From the NCBI GenBank assembly GCA_903923395.1, contig CAIXXM010000083.1:123128-187127 (forward strand): a stretch of DNA of 64,000 nt. Direction: 5' to 3'. Positions 1-8,745 of this stretch are shown piece after piece. The stretch is from an uncultured Acidobacteriia bacterium (GTDB lineage Bacteria; Acidobacteriota; Terriglobia; Bryobacterales; Bryobacteraceae). A model generated the notes under the pieces. It made no database searches. It was not told the DNA's origin and was given only the letters and a program-made list of their open reading frames with translations. Position 1 is the stretch's first letter, and every line of letters starts with the position of its first letter. The translations under genes and the position numbers were made by a program.

Positions 1-29
1 GCTGCATCAGCCTCGGCGTAACTCTATGA
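1..29 (+). CDS. possible 3' end of an upstream gene
   Basis: The frame beginning at base 3 reads eight codons and stops at a TGA (27-29) that overlaps the ATG of the heptosyltransferase gene in an ATGA junction. This 4-base overlap is typical of translationally coupled genes, so waaF is probably not the first gene of its operon. Too little is present to name a product, and the open frame could be chance. Confidence 0.35.
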
Positions 30-1042
30 GCCGTAAAGTCCTCATCCGTGCCACTAACTGGCTGGGGGACGCTATCATGTCCCTCCCCGCGATCCGGCAG
101 GCCGCAACCGCGTTCGCCGGGGCGGAAATCCATGTTATGGCCCGCCCGGCTGTGGCTCCCGTTTACCAATACGAACGGAGCATCACCCGCGTCATCCCAC
201 TTCCAGCCGGGCGGGGACTCTCAGATTTCGGCAGCAAACTCCGGATAGCGGGCGAACTCCGCAAAGAACAGTATGAGGCGGCGATACTGCTCCCCAACTC
301 GTTTGAGAGCGCGTTGATCCCGAAACTGGCGGGCATCAAACGCATCATTGGCTACAACCGGGATGGCCGCGGCTTTCTGCTGTCAGAAGCCATCCACGTC
401 CCCAAATCCGAGCATACGCAGCCACACGAACGCTATTACTACCTGGAACTCCTTCGCCGCGCCACGGTCATTCCAGATGTTCCCGACGTACCCGTCATTC
501 TCTTCGATCAACTCCCTGCAGCACGCGACCGCGGCACGAAACTCTTCGAATCGCTTGGAATTGCGCTCCCGGTGATCGGTATCGCTCCCGGTGCAGCTTA
601 TGGAACCGCAAAACGCTGGCTCCCCGAAAACTTCGCCGAGGCCGCGAAGGATCTCGCCGCTGACGGGTATTCCATTGTCATTTTCGGCAGCGATTCTGAA
701 AAGGAGGATTGCGATCTTGTGGCGAAGCTCAGCGGTGGCCGCAACCTCGCAGGGCAAACCAAACTCCGCGATTTCCTGGACCTGACCGCCGCCGCATCAC
801 TCTTCCTCACCAATGATTCCGGTGCCATGCACGCTGCTTACGCGTCCGGCATTCCTACGGTCACGGTCTTCGGCCCCACCAAAGAACTACACACCGGCCC
901 CGTGGGACCCAAGGCCCGCATCCTGCGCCACAATGTGGAATGCGCCCCCTGCATGCTGCGCAAGTGCCCGATTGAAGACCACCCCTGCATGTCTCTGGTC
1001 CCGGCAGCGAAAGTGGTGCAGATCGCGAAAACGCTGCTATAG
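26..1042 (+). CDS. waaF: lipopolysaccharide heptosyltransferase II (glycosyltransferase family 9)
   Basis: This 338-residue protein matches the GT9 heptosyltransferase II family, which adds the second L-glycero-D-manno-heptose to the inner core of lipopolysaccharide on the cytoplasmic face of the inner membrane. The N-terminus has the family's NWLGDAIMSLPAI motif. Around residues 258-283 lies the conserved donor-site block TNDSGAMHAA followed by a V-x-V-FGPT turn. Near the C-terminus is the cysteine pattern usual for this family (ECAPC, KCP, PCM). Length is normal. The ATG fits the conserved start and overlaps a TGA of a possible upstream gene. The neighbour downstream is convergent, with only 16 bases between stops. 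It indicates a Gram-negative envelope with LPS. Confidence 0.93.
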   Translation: MSRKVLIRATNWLGDAIMSLPAIRQAATAFAGAEIHVMARPAVAPVYQYERSITRVIPLPAGRGLSDFGSKLRIAGELRKEQYEAAILLPNSFESALIPKLAGIKRIIGYNRDGRGFLLSEAIHVPKSEHTQPHERYYYLELLRRATVIPDVPDVPVILFDQLPAARDRGTKLFESLGIALPVIGIAPGAAYGTAKRWLPENFAEAAKDLAADGYSIVIFGSDSEKEDCDLVAKLSGGRNLAGQTKLRDFLDLTAAASLFLTNDSGAMHAAYASGIPTVTVFGPTKELHTGPVGPKARILRHNVECAPCMLRKCPIEDHPCMSLVPAAKVVQIAKTLL

Positions 1043-1058
1043 CGGGTGAACTGAATTG

Positions 1059-2270
1059 TCACCAGGGCAATTGGGAGCCGATGGGATCCAGTCCCTTGCT
1101 GATATCGATCTCCTCGCAACCTGGCGTCAGGCGCGGGGTAATTCCAATCATGCGCAATTCGGACGCGCGTTCGCCGGAGATGCGGAAGACGATGCTGTGC
1201 GGTTCGTCCGCGATACGGACCGCAACCTCCCAAACGGGCGGCGGCCCCGAGCAACGGGCTACAGCCTTCCATTCGGAAATCCCGGATTTTAGAGCTATGG
1301 CAGTTGCCGAACGGCGTTCAGTCGCCACGGCTGTTGCGTAATCCGACGGATGGATATCACCCGCGTCAAGCCACTCTGCGATGAATCCAGCCCGGGTCAG
1401 CGCGATAGGCGACTGTCGAACCGCACGGCCGTGCTCAATCTTGTAGCTTGCAATGGAAGCGGTCTCCGCTAACTCGGTATCCGGGAGTCCCCCGTTATAA
1501 AGAAAGGTGACCTCACTGCCGCGGATCGAAGCCAAGACCGGCGGACCCTCTCTGTCATGCGCCCAAAGCGGGCGGGCAAGCAGATTGAAATTGGACACGC
1601 CATTCATTCGATCAATTCGAATGCTCTTTCCGTTCCAAGTCGATGTACAGTTCGAGATTGCCCATCCACTGGCGAAAATGCGTCCGCCCCGGGCATCTTT
1701 CCCACCTACTGCGAGGCTCGAAAGATAGAACGCTCCGGATGCAGGAAGACCGCCATTGACCCAGCCGAGCCTTCGGCGCGACGGTTTGTCATAGAGGATC
1801 AATGTAACATCTAGTCCACACCAATCGTTCGTATAGATCGGGGCCTGAACAGCAAGCAAATCTTGTACGTCCGCGATTTGCACTTCCGCAGGAGGTTCGA
1901 TACGCCCAACGTCCGACAAGTTAATATCCAAACTGGAGGCGTTGGTCTGCTTTGGAAGCGCACCCGCCGCCTTAAGCTCCGACGCCATACTTTTCCAGCT
2001 TTCGCGGGCTTTGACGCGGGTATCAATCCATGCGAGATACGCAGCCTGTATCTGCAGGAACTTGGCTTTTGACAGTGACTTATCGGACTGTGCGCCACGC
2101 AGGTAACGCGCCAAAACAGCCGTATCAGGACGGGTTACTGCAGCCGCCAGGAGGAATACGCCGCTGGCGGCACCCCGCGTGGGTCGACTGTTCGGCATTT
2201 CGGTTAGTAGCGGTGCAAGAACCTCCAAACCTAACATCGCCAGCACGAGCGGGAGAATACGGAGCACCAT
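1059..2270 (-). CDS. hypothetical protein with N-terminal hydrophobic segment
   Basis: A 403-residue protein that I do not recognise. I place the start at the ATG at 2270 because it is followed at once by a hydrophobic segment (MVLRILPLVLAMLGLEVLA), either a signal peptide or membrane anchor; the open frame runs further upstream but into a divergent gene. Residues about 50-110 are charged and helical (LSKAKFLQIQAAYLAWIDTR). The remainder looks beta-rich, with scattered Trp and Gly and no catalytic motif I can name. It is divergent from the gene at 2362 (91 bases between starts) and convergent with waaF. The strand and start are better supported than any function. Confidence 0.6.
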   Translation of the reverse strand: MVLRILPLVLAMLGLEVLAPLLTEMPNSRPTRGAASGVFLLAAAVTRPDTAVLARYLRGAQSDKSLSKAKFLQIQAAYLAWIDTRVKARESWKSMASELKAAGALPKQTNASSLDINLSDVGRIEPPAEVQIADVQDLLAVQAPIYTNDWCGLDVTLILYDKPSRRRLGWVNGGLPASGAFYLSSLAVGGKDARGGRIFASGWAISNCTSTWNGKSIRIDRMNGVSNFNLLARPLWAHDREGPPVLASIRGSEVTFLYNGGLPDTELAETASIASYKIEHGRAVRQSPIALTRAGFIAEWLDAGDIHPSDYATAVATERRSATAIALKSGISEWKAVARCSGPPPVWEVAVRIADEPHSIVFRISGERASELRMIGITPRLTPGCEEIDISKGLDPIGSQLPW

Positions 2271-2361
2271 TGAATTATCGCAGTTTGAATATGGGTGCCC
2301 GGAGGGAACTATAGCCGGGCAATTCGCAGCCGCAAGGTCCGAATATGTAGAGAATAGTGCT

Positions 2362-3096
2362 ATGTCAGCAACAGCCCGTCCAAACCGGCAAGCCCCTCGT
2401 TTGGCAGTACTTCTGGCTGCGGAAGCACCGGTGGGCGTTGTCTTGCGGCGCGGGCCAACAAAACTGGTGCAGGTGATCATCTGGAACCGTGAGACCGATA
2501 AATTCAGACTAGGCCCATGGTTCAAAGGCCGGATATTCGCCGACCGCTCGGATGTGTCCCCGGATGGACGCCACTTGATTTACTTCGCCATGGGCGGTGT
2601 GGCCTGGGCCATCCCAGCCACAGGGGGAACCTGGACGGCAATTTCAACCTTGCCCTCACTGAAAGCTGATGCGCTTTGGGGGCAAGGCGACACGTGGGGC
2701 GGTGGCGGAGTGTTTACCTCCAATAACTCTTTCTGGCTTAATGCGGATGAGAACACCTTTTTGATCCATGACAATTCGGGCCTCCGCAGAGATACCATCC
2801 CGCCAGCGTCTCCACGTTTGCTACGCAAGGGCTGGGTATGCAGCAATAGCACGGAACCCGTTGATTGTATTTACTCAAAGCTTCTTTGCAAAGGTTGGTT
2901 CTTGCGAAAGCTGGCAAAAGATAGTGGTTACGAACTCGAACAGCCCGGCATCGTGAAACTAACCTTTTCAGCGTGGGAGTGGGCTGAATGGGATCGCGAC
3001 CGGCTGGTTTGGACAGAGCATGGCTGTCTATACACTGCCAAACCAGGGGCTCAGAAACTCTCCCCGGCCTGTATGTTATTCGACTTCAACGAATAA
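2362..3096 (+). CDS. hypothetical beta-propeller-like protein
   Basis: A 244-residue protein of unknown function. The start is the ATG at 2362, giving MSATARPNRQAPRLAVLL; longer versions would run into the promoter region shared with the divergent gene. The sequence has features of WD40/TolB-type beta blades (VSPDGRHLIYFAMGGVAWAI, then alternating short hydrophobic stretches and Gly/Trp turns, and later WDRDRLVWTEHGCLY). There is no signal peptide. The short length suggests only three or four blades, so it may be a remnant or a small propeller. A small membrane protein gene begins 39 bases downstream on the same strand and may be co-transcribed. Confidence 0.6.
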   Translation: MSATARPNRQAPRLAVLLAAEAPVGVVLRRGPTKLVQVIIWNRETDKFRLGPWFKGRIFADRSDVSPDGRHLIYFAMGGVAWAIPATGGTWTAISTLPSLKADALWGQGDTWGGGGVFTSNNSFWLNADENTFLIHDNSGLRRDTIPPASPRLLRKGWVCSNSTEPVDCIYSKLLCKGWFLRKLAKDSGYELEQPGIVKLTFSAWEWAEWDRDRLVWTEHGCLYTAKPGAQKLSPACMLFDFNE

Positions 3097-3135
3097 TCGC
3101 GTATAAGATCAATCGGGCGGATGGTGGAAGGAATG

Positions 3136-3651
3136 ATGTTCCAACAAACTGGCGAACAAGGATATTCTTTCGGCTCCTGGCTTGGTCAGCTATTGCTGGC
3201 GTCTGTCGTACCGCTGCTTCTGTGGGCAGGCTTGAGTGGTGTACTCCACTTACAGGACACCTTGCTCCCGCAGCTTGCCTGTTACCTATTCCTCGCGGGA
3301 ACAAGCATCGGTCTTGCTCTTGGCGTTTCGAGGATCAATCGGGAAACTTTGAAGTCAGGCTCGTGGATATTCGTGCTCCCGTTGATGGTTGAGCTCTGGC
3401 TATTCCATTCCGCAATGTCATCCACAGTGCCACTGCGCAACATGTTCATCGTGCCCGGGCCTGGCCGTGGAGAAGAAGGCTGGGGAGTGCTCATCACGCT
3501 GCCGAAATGGAGCTGTTGCTGGTATGCAGCGGCCTGCGCGAGGCTCGCCCGCCTTCTCCCGGCCTCACCAATAGAGAAAGCCCCTACACCGGCACGAACT
3601 GCTTCAAGTACCGCAATCCCATCCGGAACCCGACCTGATAGCCCTCATTGA
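3136..3651 (+). CDS. small integral membrane protein, unknown function
   Basis: A 171-residue protein with about four hydrophobic segments (roughly residues 13-37, 43-64, 74-92 and 116-140), so an inner-membrane protein of unknown role. The ATG at 3136 is preferred over earlier codons at 3121 and 3133 because it leads directly into the family-like start MFQQTGEQGYSFGSWLGQLL. The last 22 or so residues (rich in P, T, A and S) are read from the strand opposite the end of the next gene, a 68-base convergent overlap, and look non-native. The true stop may have been lost. Confidence 0.5.
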   Translation: MFQQTGEQGYSFGSWLGQLLLASVVPLLLWAGLSGVLHLQDTLLPQLACYLFLAGTSIGLALGVSRINRETLKSGSWIFVLPLMVELWLFHSAMSSTVPLRNMFIVPGPGRGEEGWGVLITLPKWSCCWYAAACARLARLLPASPIEKAPTPARTASSTAIPSGTRPDSPH

Positions 3652-4549
3652 TCTCGTTCCCATTCACATATCCCGGGCGGTACTCCTCATCCTCATGCTC
3701 GATGTTCATCGCGCCCTGATAACCCTTGTCCATCAGCACGGTGAAGAACTTCGCCCAGTCAATCTGCCCCTGCCCGGGGATCCTGTAACGCCACCACGCC
3801 ACCGGATTCGGCGCGTTGATTCCGGTCTTTGCCAGAACGTGATACTTGATCTCGGTATCCTTCAGGTGCACGTCGTAGATCTTGTCGATCCAGTCGCGTG
3901 CCGCCTGGTAGGGGTCCATGAACTGCCTCACGTAATGCGACGGATCAAACTGAATTCCCACGTAAGGAGAATCCCCGAACGCATTGAACAGCGCTTCATA
4001 GCCCTGCGGCCCGGTCGCGACATTGGGTCCTTCCGGCCAGGGCTCCCAAATCAGCCGGACCTTGTACTTCTCGCACAGCGGAAAATACTTTTCGGTGTAA
4101 ACCCGTTTGATCTCGTCCACATTCTCCGCGAGCTTCTTCTCCGGAATCCGCCCGGACATCGTTCCGATATGCGGCACGCCCAACTTTCCGGCTGTTTCAA
4201 TCACGCCCATCACGTGATCGTTGACCTTCTTCCGCTCCGCCGGATCAGCCGCAATGTGGTTCGCCGTCACACCAATGACCGAACAATAAATTCCAGATTG
4301 GCGGATCGTCTCTTTGGCCTTCTCGAGGAAGGCATCGGTCACCACACCCGGTGCCAGATTGCTCTTCGGCTGTGCCCACAGCCCCATGCTGGTGAAGCCC
4401 TCTTTCTTCGCGAAGGCGACATTGCCCTCCGAATAATTCACCAGTATGCCGACCTTCGGCTTCCACATTTCCCGCCGTGGACGGTTCTGCGCCTGCGCGA
4501 CGGCCGCAGTCACCGCTGCGCCGAGAAATGCACGTCTTGAAGAGCTCAT
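3584..4549 (-). CDS. Tat-exported sugar phosphate isomerase/epimerase-like TIM-barrel protein
   Basis: A 321-residue protein of the xylose-isomerase-like TIM-barrel family (AP endonuclease family 2). The start at 4549 gives a Tat signal (SSSRRAFLGAAVTAAVAQAQ), so it probably acts in the periplasm. Candidate metal ligands follow the family pattern: Glu in LIWEPWPEG, Asp and His in IQFDPSHY, His in VHLKDTE, and Glu in NIEHEDEEY near the C-terminus. Exported members are common in Acidobacteriota and Planctomycetota and are thought to act in sugar or inositol catabolism; the substrate cannot be read from the sequence. The 3' end overlaps the convergent membrane-protein gene. Upstream on the same strand lies the decayed ATPase cassette. 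Confidence 0.85.
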   Translation of the reverse strand: MSSSRRAFLGAAVTAAVAQAQNRPRREMWKPKVGILVNYSEGNVAFAKKEGFTSMGLWAQPKSNLAPGVVTDAFLEKAKETIRQSGIYCSVIGVTANHIAADPAERKKVNDHVMGVIETAGKLGVPHIGTMSGRIPEKKLAENVDEIKRVYTEKYFPLCEKYKVRLIWEPWPEGPNVATGPQGYEALFNAFGDSPYVGIQFDPSHYVRQFMDPYQAARDWIDKIYDVHLKDTEIKYHVLAKTGINAPNPVAWWRYRIPGQGQIDWAKFFTVLMDKGYQGAMNIEHEDEEYRPGYVNGNEINEGYQVGFRMGLRYLKQFVPV

Positions 4550-4597
4550 CGCCGTTGATTCTATCTCAGACAACACCCTGCAATTGCGGTGTTGGTT

Positions 4598-5030
4598 TTA
4601 CCCAAATAGAATTTCCCGGACGACCGTCCGCGACCTCTGTAACTCGGCCATGTTATGAGCCAGCAAAGGATGGTTCCAGCGACTGCCCTCGTCACGCCGG
4701 CAATCGTCTGCGAGTTGCCGCCCGACGGTCTCCAGAGGACCGATTTCACGGCGAAGGTCCTTCGGTTCCATGAGAGAACCAAGCACGAAGACTCGATCCC
4801 GAACGCCCGTTGGTACCTGTTTCACTATTTCCGCCGGCCGGTTGCTGTCACCATCGCAATCGATCAGCAACACGACGGCCCGGCCGGGAAAGCGGCTCAT
4901 ATCGGGCAGCAGGCGGGAGAATCTGCACCTGCGGGCAATCCGCCTCAAGCAGGAACCCGTTGTCCAGAGCAACATTCTCGTCGTCTTCCGGCAAAACCAA
5001 CAGGTGCTGCTGGTAACGGTTTACGCTCAA
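4598..5030 (-). pseudogene. frameshifted partner of the adjacent ATPase, possibly TOPRIM-like
   Basis: Two overlapping minus-strand frames together look like one protein of about 145 residues. The first starts at TTG 5030, overlaps the ATPase stop in a TTGA junction, and carries HLLVLPEDDENVALDNGFL. The second, from about 4915 down to 4598, carries RAVVLLIDCDGD, RDRVFVLGSLMEPKDL and LLAHNMAEL. The natural reading switches frame near 4900 with some residues apparently missing between ILPPA and LLPDM. An acidic E-D-D followed by D-x-D-x-D recalls TOPRIM nucleases, but this is inference. The coupled arrangement with an ATPase is typical of two-component defence-like cassettes. It is called a pseudogene because no single frame spans both halves. 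Confidence 0.6.
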
Positions 5031-6100
5031 GGCTCTACATCTCCCATGATCAAGGATGTCGCGAGATCGGCTCCCCGGTCCACTTCCTGCAGCGGTCGGA
5101 TCACCGTTGGCGCTACATGGGACTTCCGTCCAAGGACGAAGATATTTTCAACAGAGAATCGGTGGATTGCCTCAAGGTTATGGGATGTTGCGATAAACTG
5201 CCCTCCATCTTTGAATCCGCGCCGAAGTGCCATGACAAAATGGCCAACTTCTGAGACAGCAAGGTAATTGTCGGGCTCATCCCACCAACAGACTACCGGT
5301 CCCTTCGCCTTGTTCGCAGCAAGGACCAACGCGCAAATCAGCAGGCACTTTTCGCCGTCCGAGAGTGCCTCGTACGGCAAACTCAGCTCTCCGCCAGTCG
5401 CCGGGCTGAATCAAATCTCCAGACTGTAAGCATTTTGGCCAACTTGAGGACTCCTGATCTCGCTCAGGTCTGGCAGGACCACCTTCTGATAATCAAGAAT
5501 CAATCCGTAGGCTTTCGGAGCCTGTCGAACGAGTCCGCTGAACCATTCCCCAAAGTTGCGCACGGAGGGATCTGGAAAAAGTGTCCCCTCCCGCGACTCG
5601 CCCACACTGAGGCTTGGAATAGGACGGATGATCAGAATCTGCCTCAGCCAGTTCCTGAACTTGGATATTGGCTCGCTGGGTGACCCCTCCTGCAACAGTG
5701 GCAGCGCCACCAGGCTCTTATCGATTGAAAGCTGCTCCCGTGTGAAAAAAGGAACGCCATTCAACAGGAGACGCTCTTCCCACACGGTCCTATGCCCGAA
5801 AGGGTCGGCACGATCCAGGGTCAGCTGATAAGAGAAGGTGGCCTCTCCGATCAGGGCTTCCACCTCCAGTGTGACCGGCATATCCGCACCCGAAAGTCCG
5901 GAATCGCCTGGAGCGAACAGTGACTTCACGTGAGATGTGCCACGACCGACCCGTTGCAGAATTTCGAGAGCCGCACCGACGGTTGACTTTCCGCTTCCAT
6001 TCTTGCCGATCAACAGCAACGACGTCAGTTCTCCCGGCTTAAGCTCAAAATTTTGGAGACACCGGAAGTTGTGGACGTACAAGCGACGGATCACACTCAA
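5027..6100 (-). pseudogene. AAA-type (SMC/RecF-like) ATPase interrupted by an in-frame TGA
   Basis: Reading from TTG 6100 (GGAAGG lies 8 bases upstream) the frame encodes an ATPase: VIRRLYVHNFRCLQNFEL, then Walker A GKNGSGKST near residue 37. An in-frame TGA at 5413-5411 (codon 230) stops it after QNAYSLEI. The same frame then continues for 126 codons with the expected second half: signature-like LSDGEKCLLICALVLA, Walker B PVVCWWDEPDNYL, and the switch region FIATSHN. The intact protein would have been about 357 residues. The TTGA overlap with the next gene shows they were co-translated. The nonsense codon could be a sequencing error, but the partner is also broken, which supports decay. Confidence 0.8.
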
Positions 6101-6214
6101 AATGATAACCTTCCGGCCCGGGACCGTCCAGTCAACGGCGATCACCACAGACACTCTGCAAAACCCCTCCGAAAACTGAATCCACCGCAGCCTGCCATCA
6201 TCGAATGGGCTGAC

Positions 6215-6751
6215 ATGATGAAGCCTCTCTTTGCCGCTGCGCTCCTCCCGCTCATGGCCATGGCCGCGAGCGTTTATGACTTCACGCTCAAGACCATCGA
6301 TGGCAAACCCGCGCCGCTTTCGGGCTTCCAGGGCAAGGTTCTCCTCGTCGTCAATGTCGCCAGCCAGTGCGGTTATACCCCGCAGTATGCCGGACTCGAA
6401 GCCCTCTACCGGAAGTACAAAGACAAGGGCCTGGTTATCGTGGGCGTTCCCGCGAATAACTTCGGCGGCCAGGAACCAGGCACCGATGCGGAAATCAAAC
6501 AGTTCTGCTCGCGCACCTATAACGTCACCTTCCCGATGATGAGCAAAGTTTCCGTGAAGGGCAGTGACAAGACTCCGCTTTACGTTTGGCTTACGGGCGC
6601 GGCGAACCCGAAGACCGCAGGAGAAGTGCAATGGAACTTCACTAAGTTCCTGATCGGCCGCAAGGGTGCTGTACTGAATCGTTTTGACTCGGCAGTAGAG
6701 CCGGATTCCCCGGAGATGATTGCAGCCATCGAAAAGGCTCTCGCAAATTAA
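6215..6751 (+). CDS. glutathione peroxidase family protein, exported
   Basis: A 178-residue thioredoxin-fold peroxidase that reduces hydroperoxides. The start at ATG 6215 (or 6218) gives a signal peptide (MMKPLFAAALLPLMAMAAS), so it probably acts in the periplasm. The catalytic tetrad positions are visible: Cys52 in NVASQCGYTPQY (cysteine, not selenocysteine), Gln86 in NNFGGQEPG, and Trp140-Asn141 in WNFTKFL. The family in bacteria usually uses thioredoxin rather than glutathione as reductant. The upstream open frame antisense to the ATPase gene is not part of it. It stands alone, divergent from the decayed cassette, with a long palindrome downstream. Confidence 0.93.
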   Translation: MMKPLFAAALLPLMAMAASVYDFTLKTIDGKPAPLSGFQGKVLLVVNVASQCGYTPQYAGLEALYRKYKDKGLVIVGVPANNFGGQEPGTDAEIKQFCSRTYNVTFPMMSKVSVKGSDKTPLYVWLTGAANPKTAGEVQWNFTKFLIGRKGAVLNRFDSAVEPDSPEMIAAIEKALAN

Positions 6752-6815
6752 CTTTCGCTACAAGCGCGCTCTTCACCACTGTTGTAACGCACACTGCTTA
6801 CGCCCTGCCAAAAAT

Positions 6816-6849
6816 GATGAAAACCCGTTCTTGTGAACGTGTTTTCATC
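6816..6849. repeat. 34-bp imperfect palindrome between peroxidase and M48 protease genes
   Basis: Arms GATGAAAACCCGTTC and GAACGTGTTTTCATC pair at 14 of 15 positions around a TTGT loop. No T-run follows on the plus strand; on the minus strand the stem is followed by ATTTTTGG. It could be a weak terminator for the peroxidase gene or an operator for the protease gene starting at 7024. The rest of the 272-base gap shows no gene. Confidence 0.7.
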
Positions 6850-7023
6850 GAAAATCCCACATTTCCCTGTCACAATTGAAGTAGCCGGTGAAGCTGCGGA
6901 ACATAGATAGCGTTCCCGGCTGTCTGTGATCGCACAAAGGTACTTGCGGTGCCGGGTTACACACTGCCTGATCGCAGGGCAGCGCTGTTCACTGCCGCCT
7001 TTTATGCTGGAAGAGTCCCTATT

Positions 7024-8688
7024 ATGAACCGTTTTGTCGTCTCACTTTGTCTACTCGCCACCGCAACAGCGGTGCATGCCCAGGAACCCGCCTCCGTCGA
7101 CGATATGGTGAACCGGGCCATCGCCCAGGAAACTACCCTGCTAAAGATACTCCGTCCCATGCAGCCTGTTGTCGAAACGTACATACAGGACATGAAGAAG
7201 GACAGCGACTATGGTGCCGTACCGCAAACAGACCACTACTTTCTCGGCAAGATGGATCTCAGCAAAGGGGTCTCGACGTCGTCTTTCATCCCCAAGTCCA
7301 GCCGCCGCTCCCGTGCCTTCTCCGTCTTCACCAGCTTGTTCAAGCTGGAGTATCTGCCCAAGGGCTTCGCGCAGATGATGTTCATGGATACGCGCTCCCT
7401 GGACCGCAGCCGCTATGATTTCGAATTCGTCCGCCGGGAATTCCTGGGGGACGTCCGCACGTACCTGGTGACGGTGACGCCAAAGAAGGGAGCGGGCAAA
7501 GGCAGCTTCCTCGGCCGGATTTGGATTGAAGACAAGGGCTTCAACATCGTCCGCTTCAACGGCACGTACGCGTCTGATGCGAAGAACGCGAAGCAGATGT
7601 ACATGCACTTCGACAGCTGGCGCACGAACGCCGGCCCGGACCTTTGGGTTCCCGCGCAGATCTACTCCGAAGAAACCAACATGAAGCTCGACATGCTGAG
7701 AAAGAAAACCTTCAAGGCACAATCCCGGATCTGGGGTTACGGCGCGCAGCATGAGCAGGGCTCCGGCGAGTTCACCAACATCACCGTCGAAGGCCTTTCC
7801 GAGCAGCAGGACAAGAGCGCGCAGGCGGCGGACAACAGCCCCCTCGAAAGTCTGCGGGCCTGGGAACGGCAGGGCGAAGACAACATCCTTCACCGCATGG
7901 AGAAGGCCGCTATTGTTGCCCCGGCCGGGCCAGTGGAAAAAGTGCTCGAAACGGTGGTCAACAACCTGATCGTCACCAATGACCTCAACATCATTCCCGA
8001 CGTGCGCGTCCGCGTGTTGCTCACCACGCCCCTCGAGACATTCTCCGTGGGCCACACCATTATCATCAGCCGCGGTCTGCTGGACACCATTCCCGATGAA
8101 CCTGGCCTTGCCGCAATCCTGGCACATGAACTCGCACACATTTCCCTCGGGCATATCATCGATACCAAGTTCGCGTTCGCTGACCGCGTGATCTTCGACG
8201 ATGAGGAAACGCTCAAGAAGTTCCGCTTCACCCGCACGCAGCAGGAAGAGGATGCGGCGAATAAAGAGGCGGTCAAACTGCTTGAGAAATCCCCGTACAA
8301 GGACAAACTCTCCCAAGCCGGACTTTACCTAAAAGCGCTCGGCGTGGAGGGCGACCGTCTTCCCGCGTTGATTAAAGCTCTATTCGGCAGCAAAATGGCC
8401 GATAAGAACAATGTGACGCGCCTCTCTGACCTCATTCAGCGCTCGCCGGAACTCCAGCGCAAGCGGACTGACCAAATCTCCGCCCTGCCACTGGGTGGAC
8501 ATACCAAGCTCGACCCCTGGACCGATCAACTCCAGTTCACGCGAACCCGCGCCGTGCCGATTCTCGCCCCCCGCGAGAAGATGCCGTTCGAGATCGTACC
8601 GATTAACATCCATTTGACACGCCAGGGCGATGGCGCGGAGCCCCCGGCACCCGCTGCGGCACCGGCGAAAGCGGCACCCCCGAAATAA
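7024..8688 (+). CDS. secreted M48 family metalloprotease with N-terminal lipoprotein-sorting-like domain (paralogue 1)
   Basis: A 554-residue protein. Start at ATG 7024 gives a cleavable signal peptide ending VHAQ. Residues about 60-260 form a beta-rich domain (YDFEFVRREFLGDVRTYLV, GRIWIEDKGFNIVRFNGTY, HFDSWRTNAGPDLWVP) reminiscent of LolA/RseB-like lipoprotein-binding folds; this comparison is inference. Residues about 295-440 are an M48 peptidase with zinc motif HELAH at 368-372; the downstream ExxAD motif is EDAAN here (E409 kept, Asp replaced by Asn). The C-terminus is Ala/Pro-rich. It is paralogous along its whole length to the gene at 9945, and a TonB-type protein lies between them. Likely periplasmic; the target is unknown. 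Confidence 0.88.
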   Translation: MNRFVVSLCLLATATAVHAQEPASVDDMVNRAIAQETTLLKILRPMQPVVETYIQDMKKDSDYGAVPQTDHYFLGKMDLSKGVSTSSFIPKSSRRSRAFSVFTSLFKLEYLPKGFAQMMFMDTRSLDRSRYDFEFVRREFLGDVRTYLVTVTPKKGAGKGSFLGRIWIEDKGFNIVRFNGTYASDAKNAKQMYMHFDSWRTNAGPDLWVPAQIYSEETNMKLDMLRKKTFKAQSRIWGYGAQHEQGSGEFTNITVEGLSEQQDKSAQAADNSPLESLRAWERQGEDNILHRMEKAAIVAPAGPVEKVLETVVNNLIVTNDLNIIPDVRVRVLLTTPLETFSVGHTIIISRGLLDTIPDEPGLAAILAHELAHISLGHIIDTKFAFADRVIFDDEETLKKFRFTRTQQEEDAANKEAVKLLEKSPYKDKLSQAGLYLKALGVEGDRLPALIKALFGSKMADKNNVTRLSDLIQRSPELQRKRTDQISALPLGGHTKLDPWTDQLQFTRTRAVPILAPREKMPFEIVPINIHLTRQGDGAEPPAPAAAPAKAAPPK

Positions 8689-8745
8689 ACCAAGCTGCGG
8701 GGACACTAAGTTCATGTGTTGATCCGTTTTCCCAACACGTGAGAT

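Noticed and set aside
3695..4540. 281-codon open frame on the plus strand
   Set aside because: Antisense to the TIM-barrel isomerase-like gene, whose metal-ligand motifs establish the coding strand.
5411..5413. TGA read as selenocysteine in the ATPase
   Set aside because: ATPases of this type have no selenocysteine position here, and no convincing stem-loop was recognised directly after the codon; a nonsense mutation is simpler.
7141..8316. 391-codon open frame on the minus strand
   Set aside because: Antisense to the first M48 protease; no domain, composition of a shadow frame.
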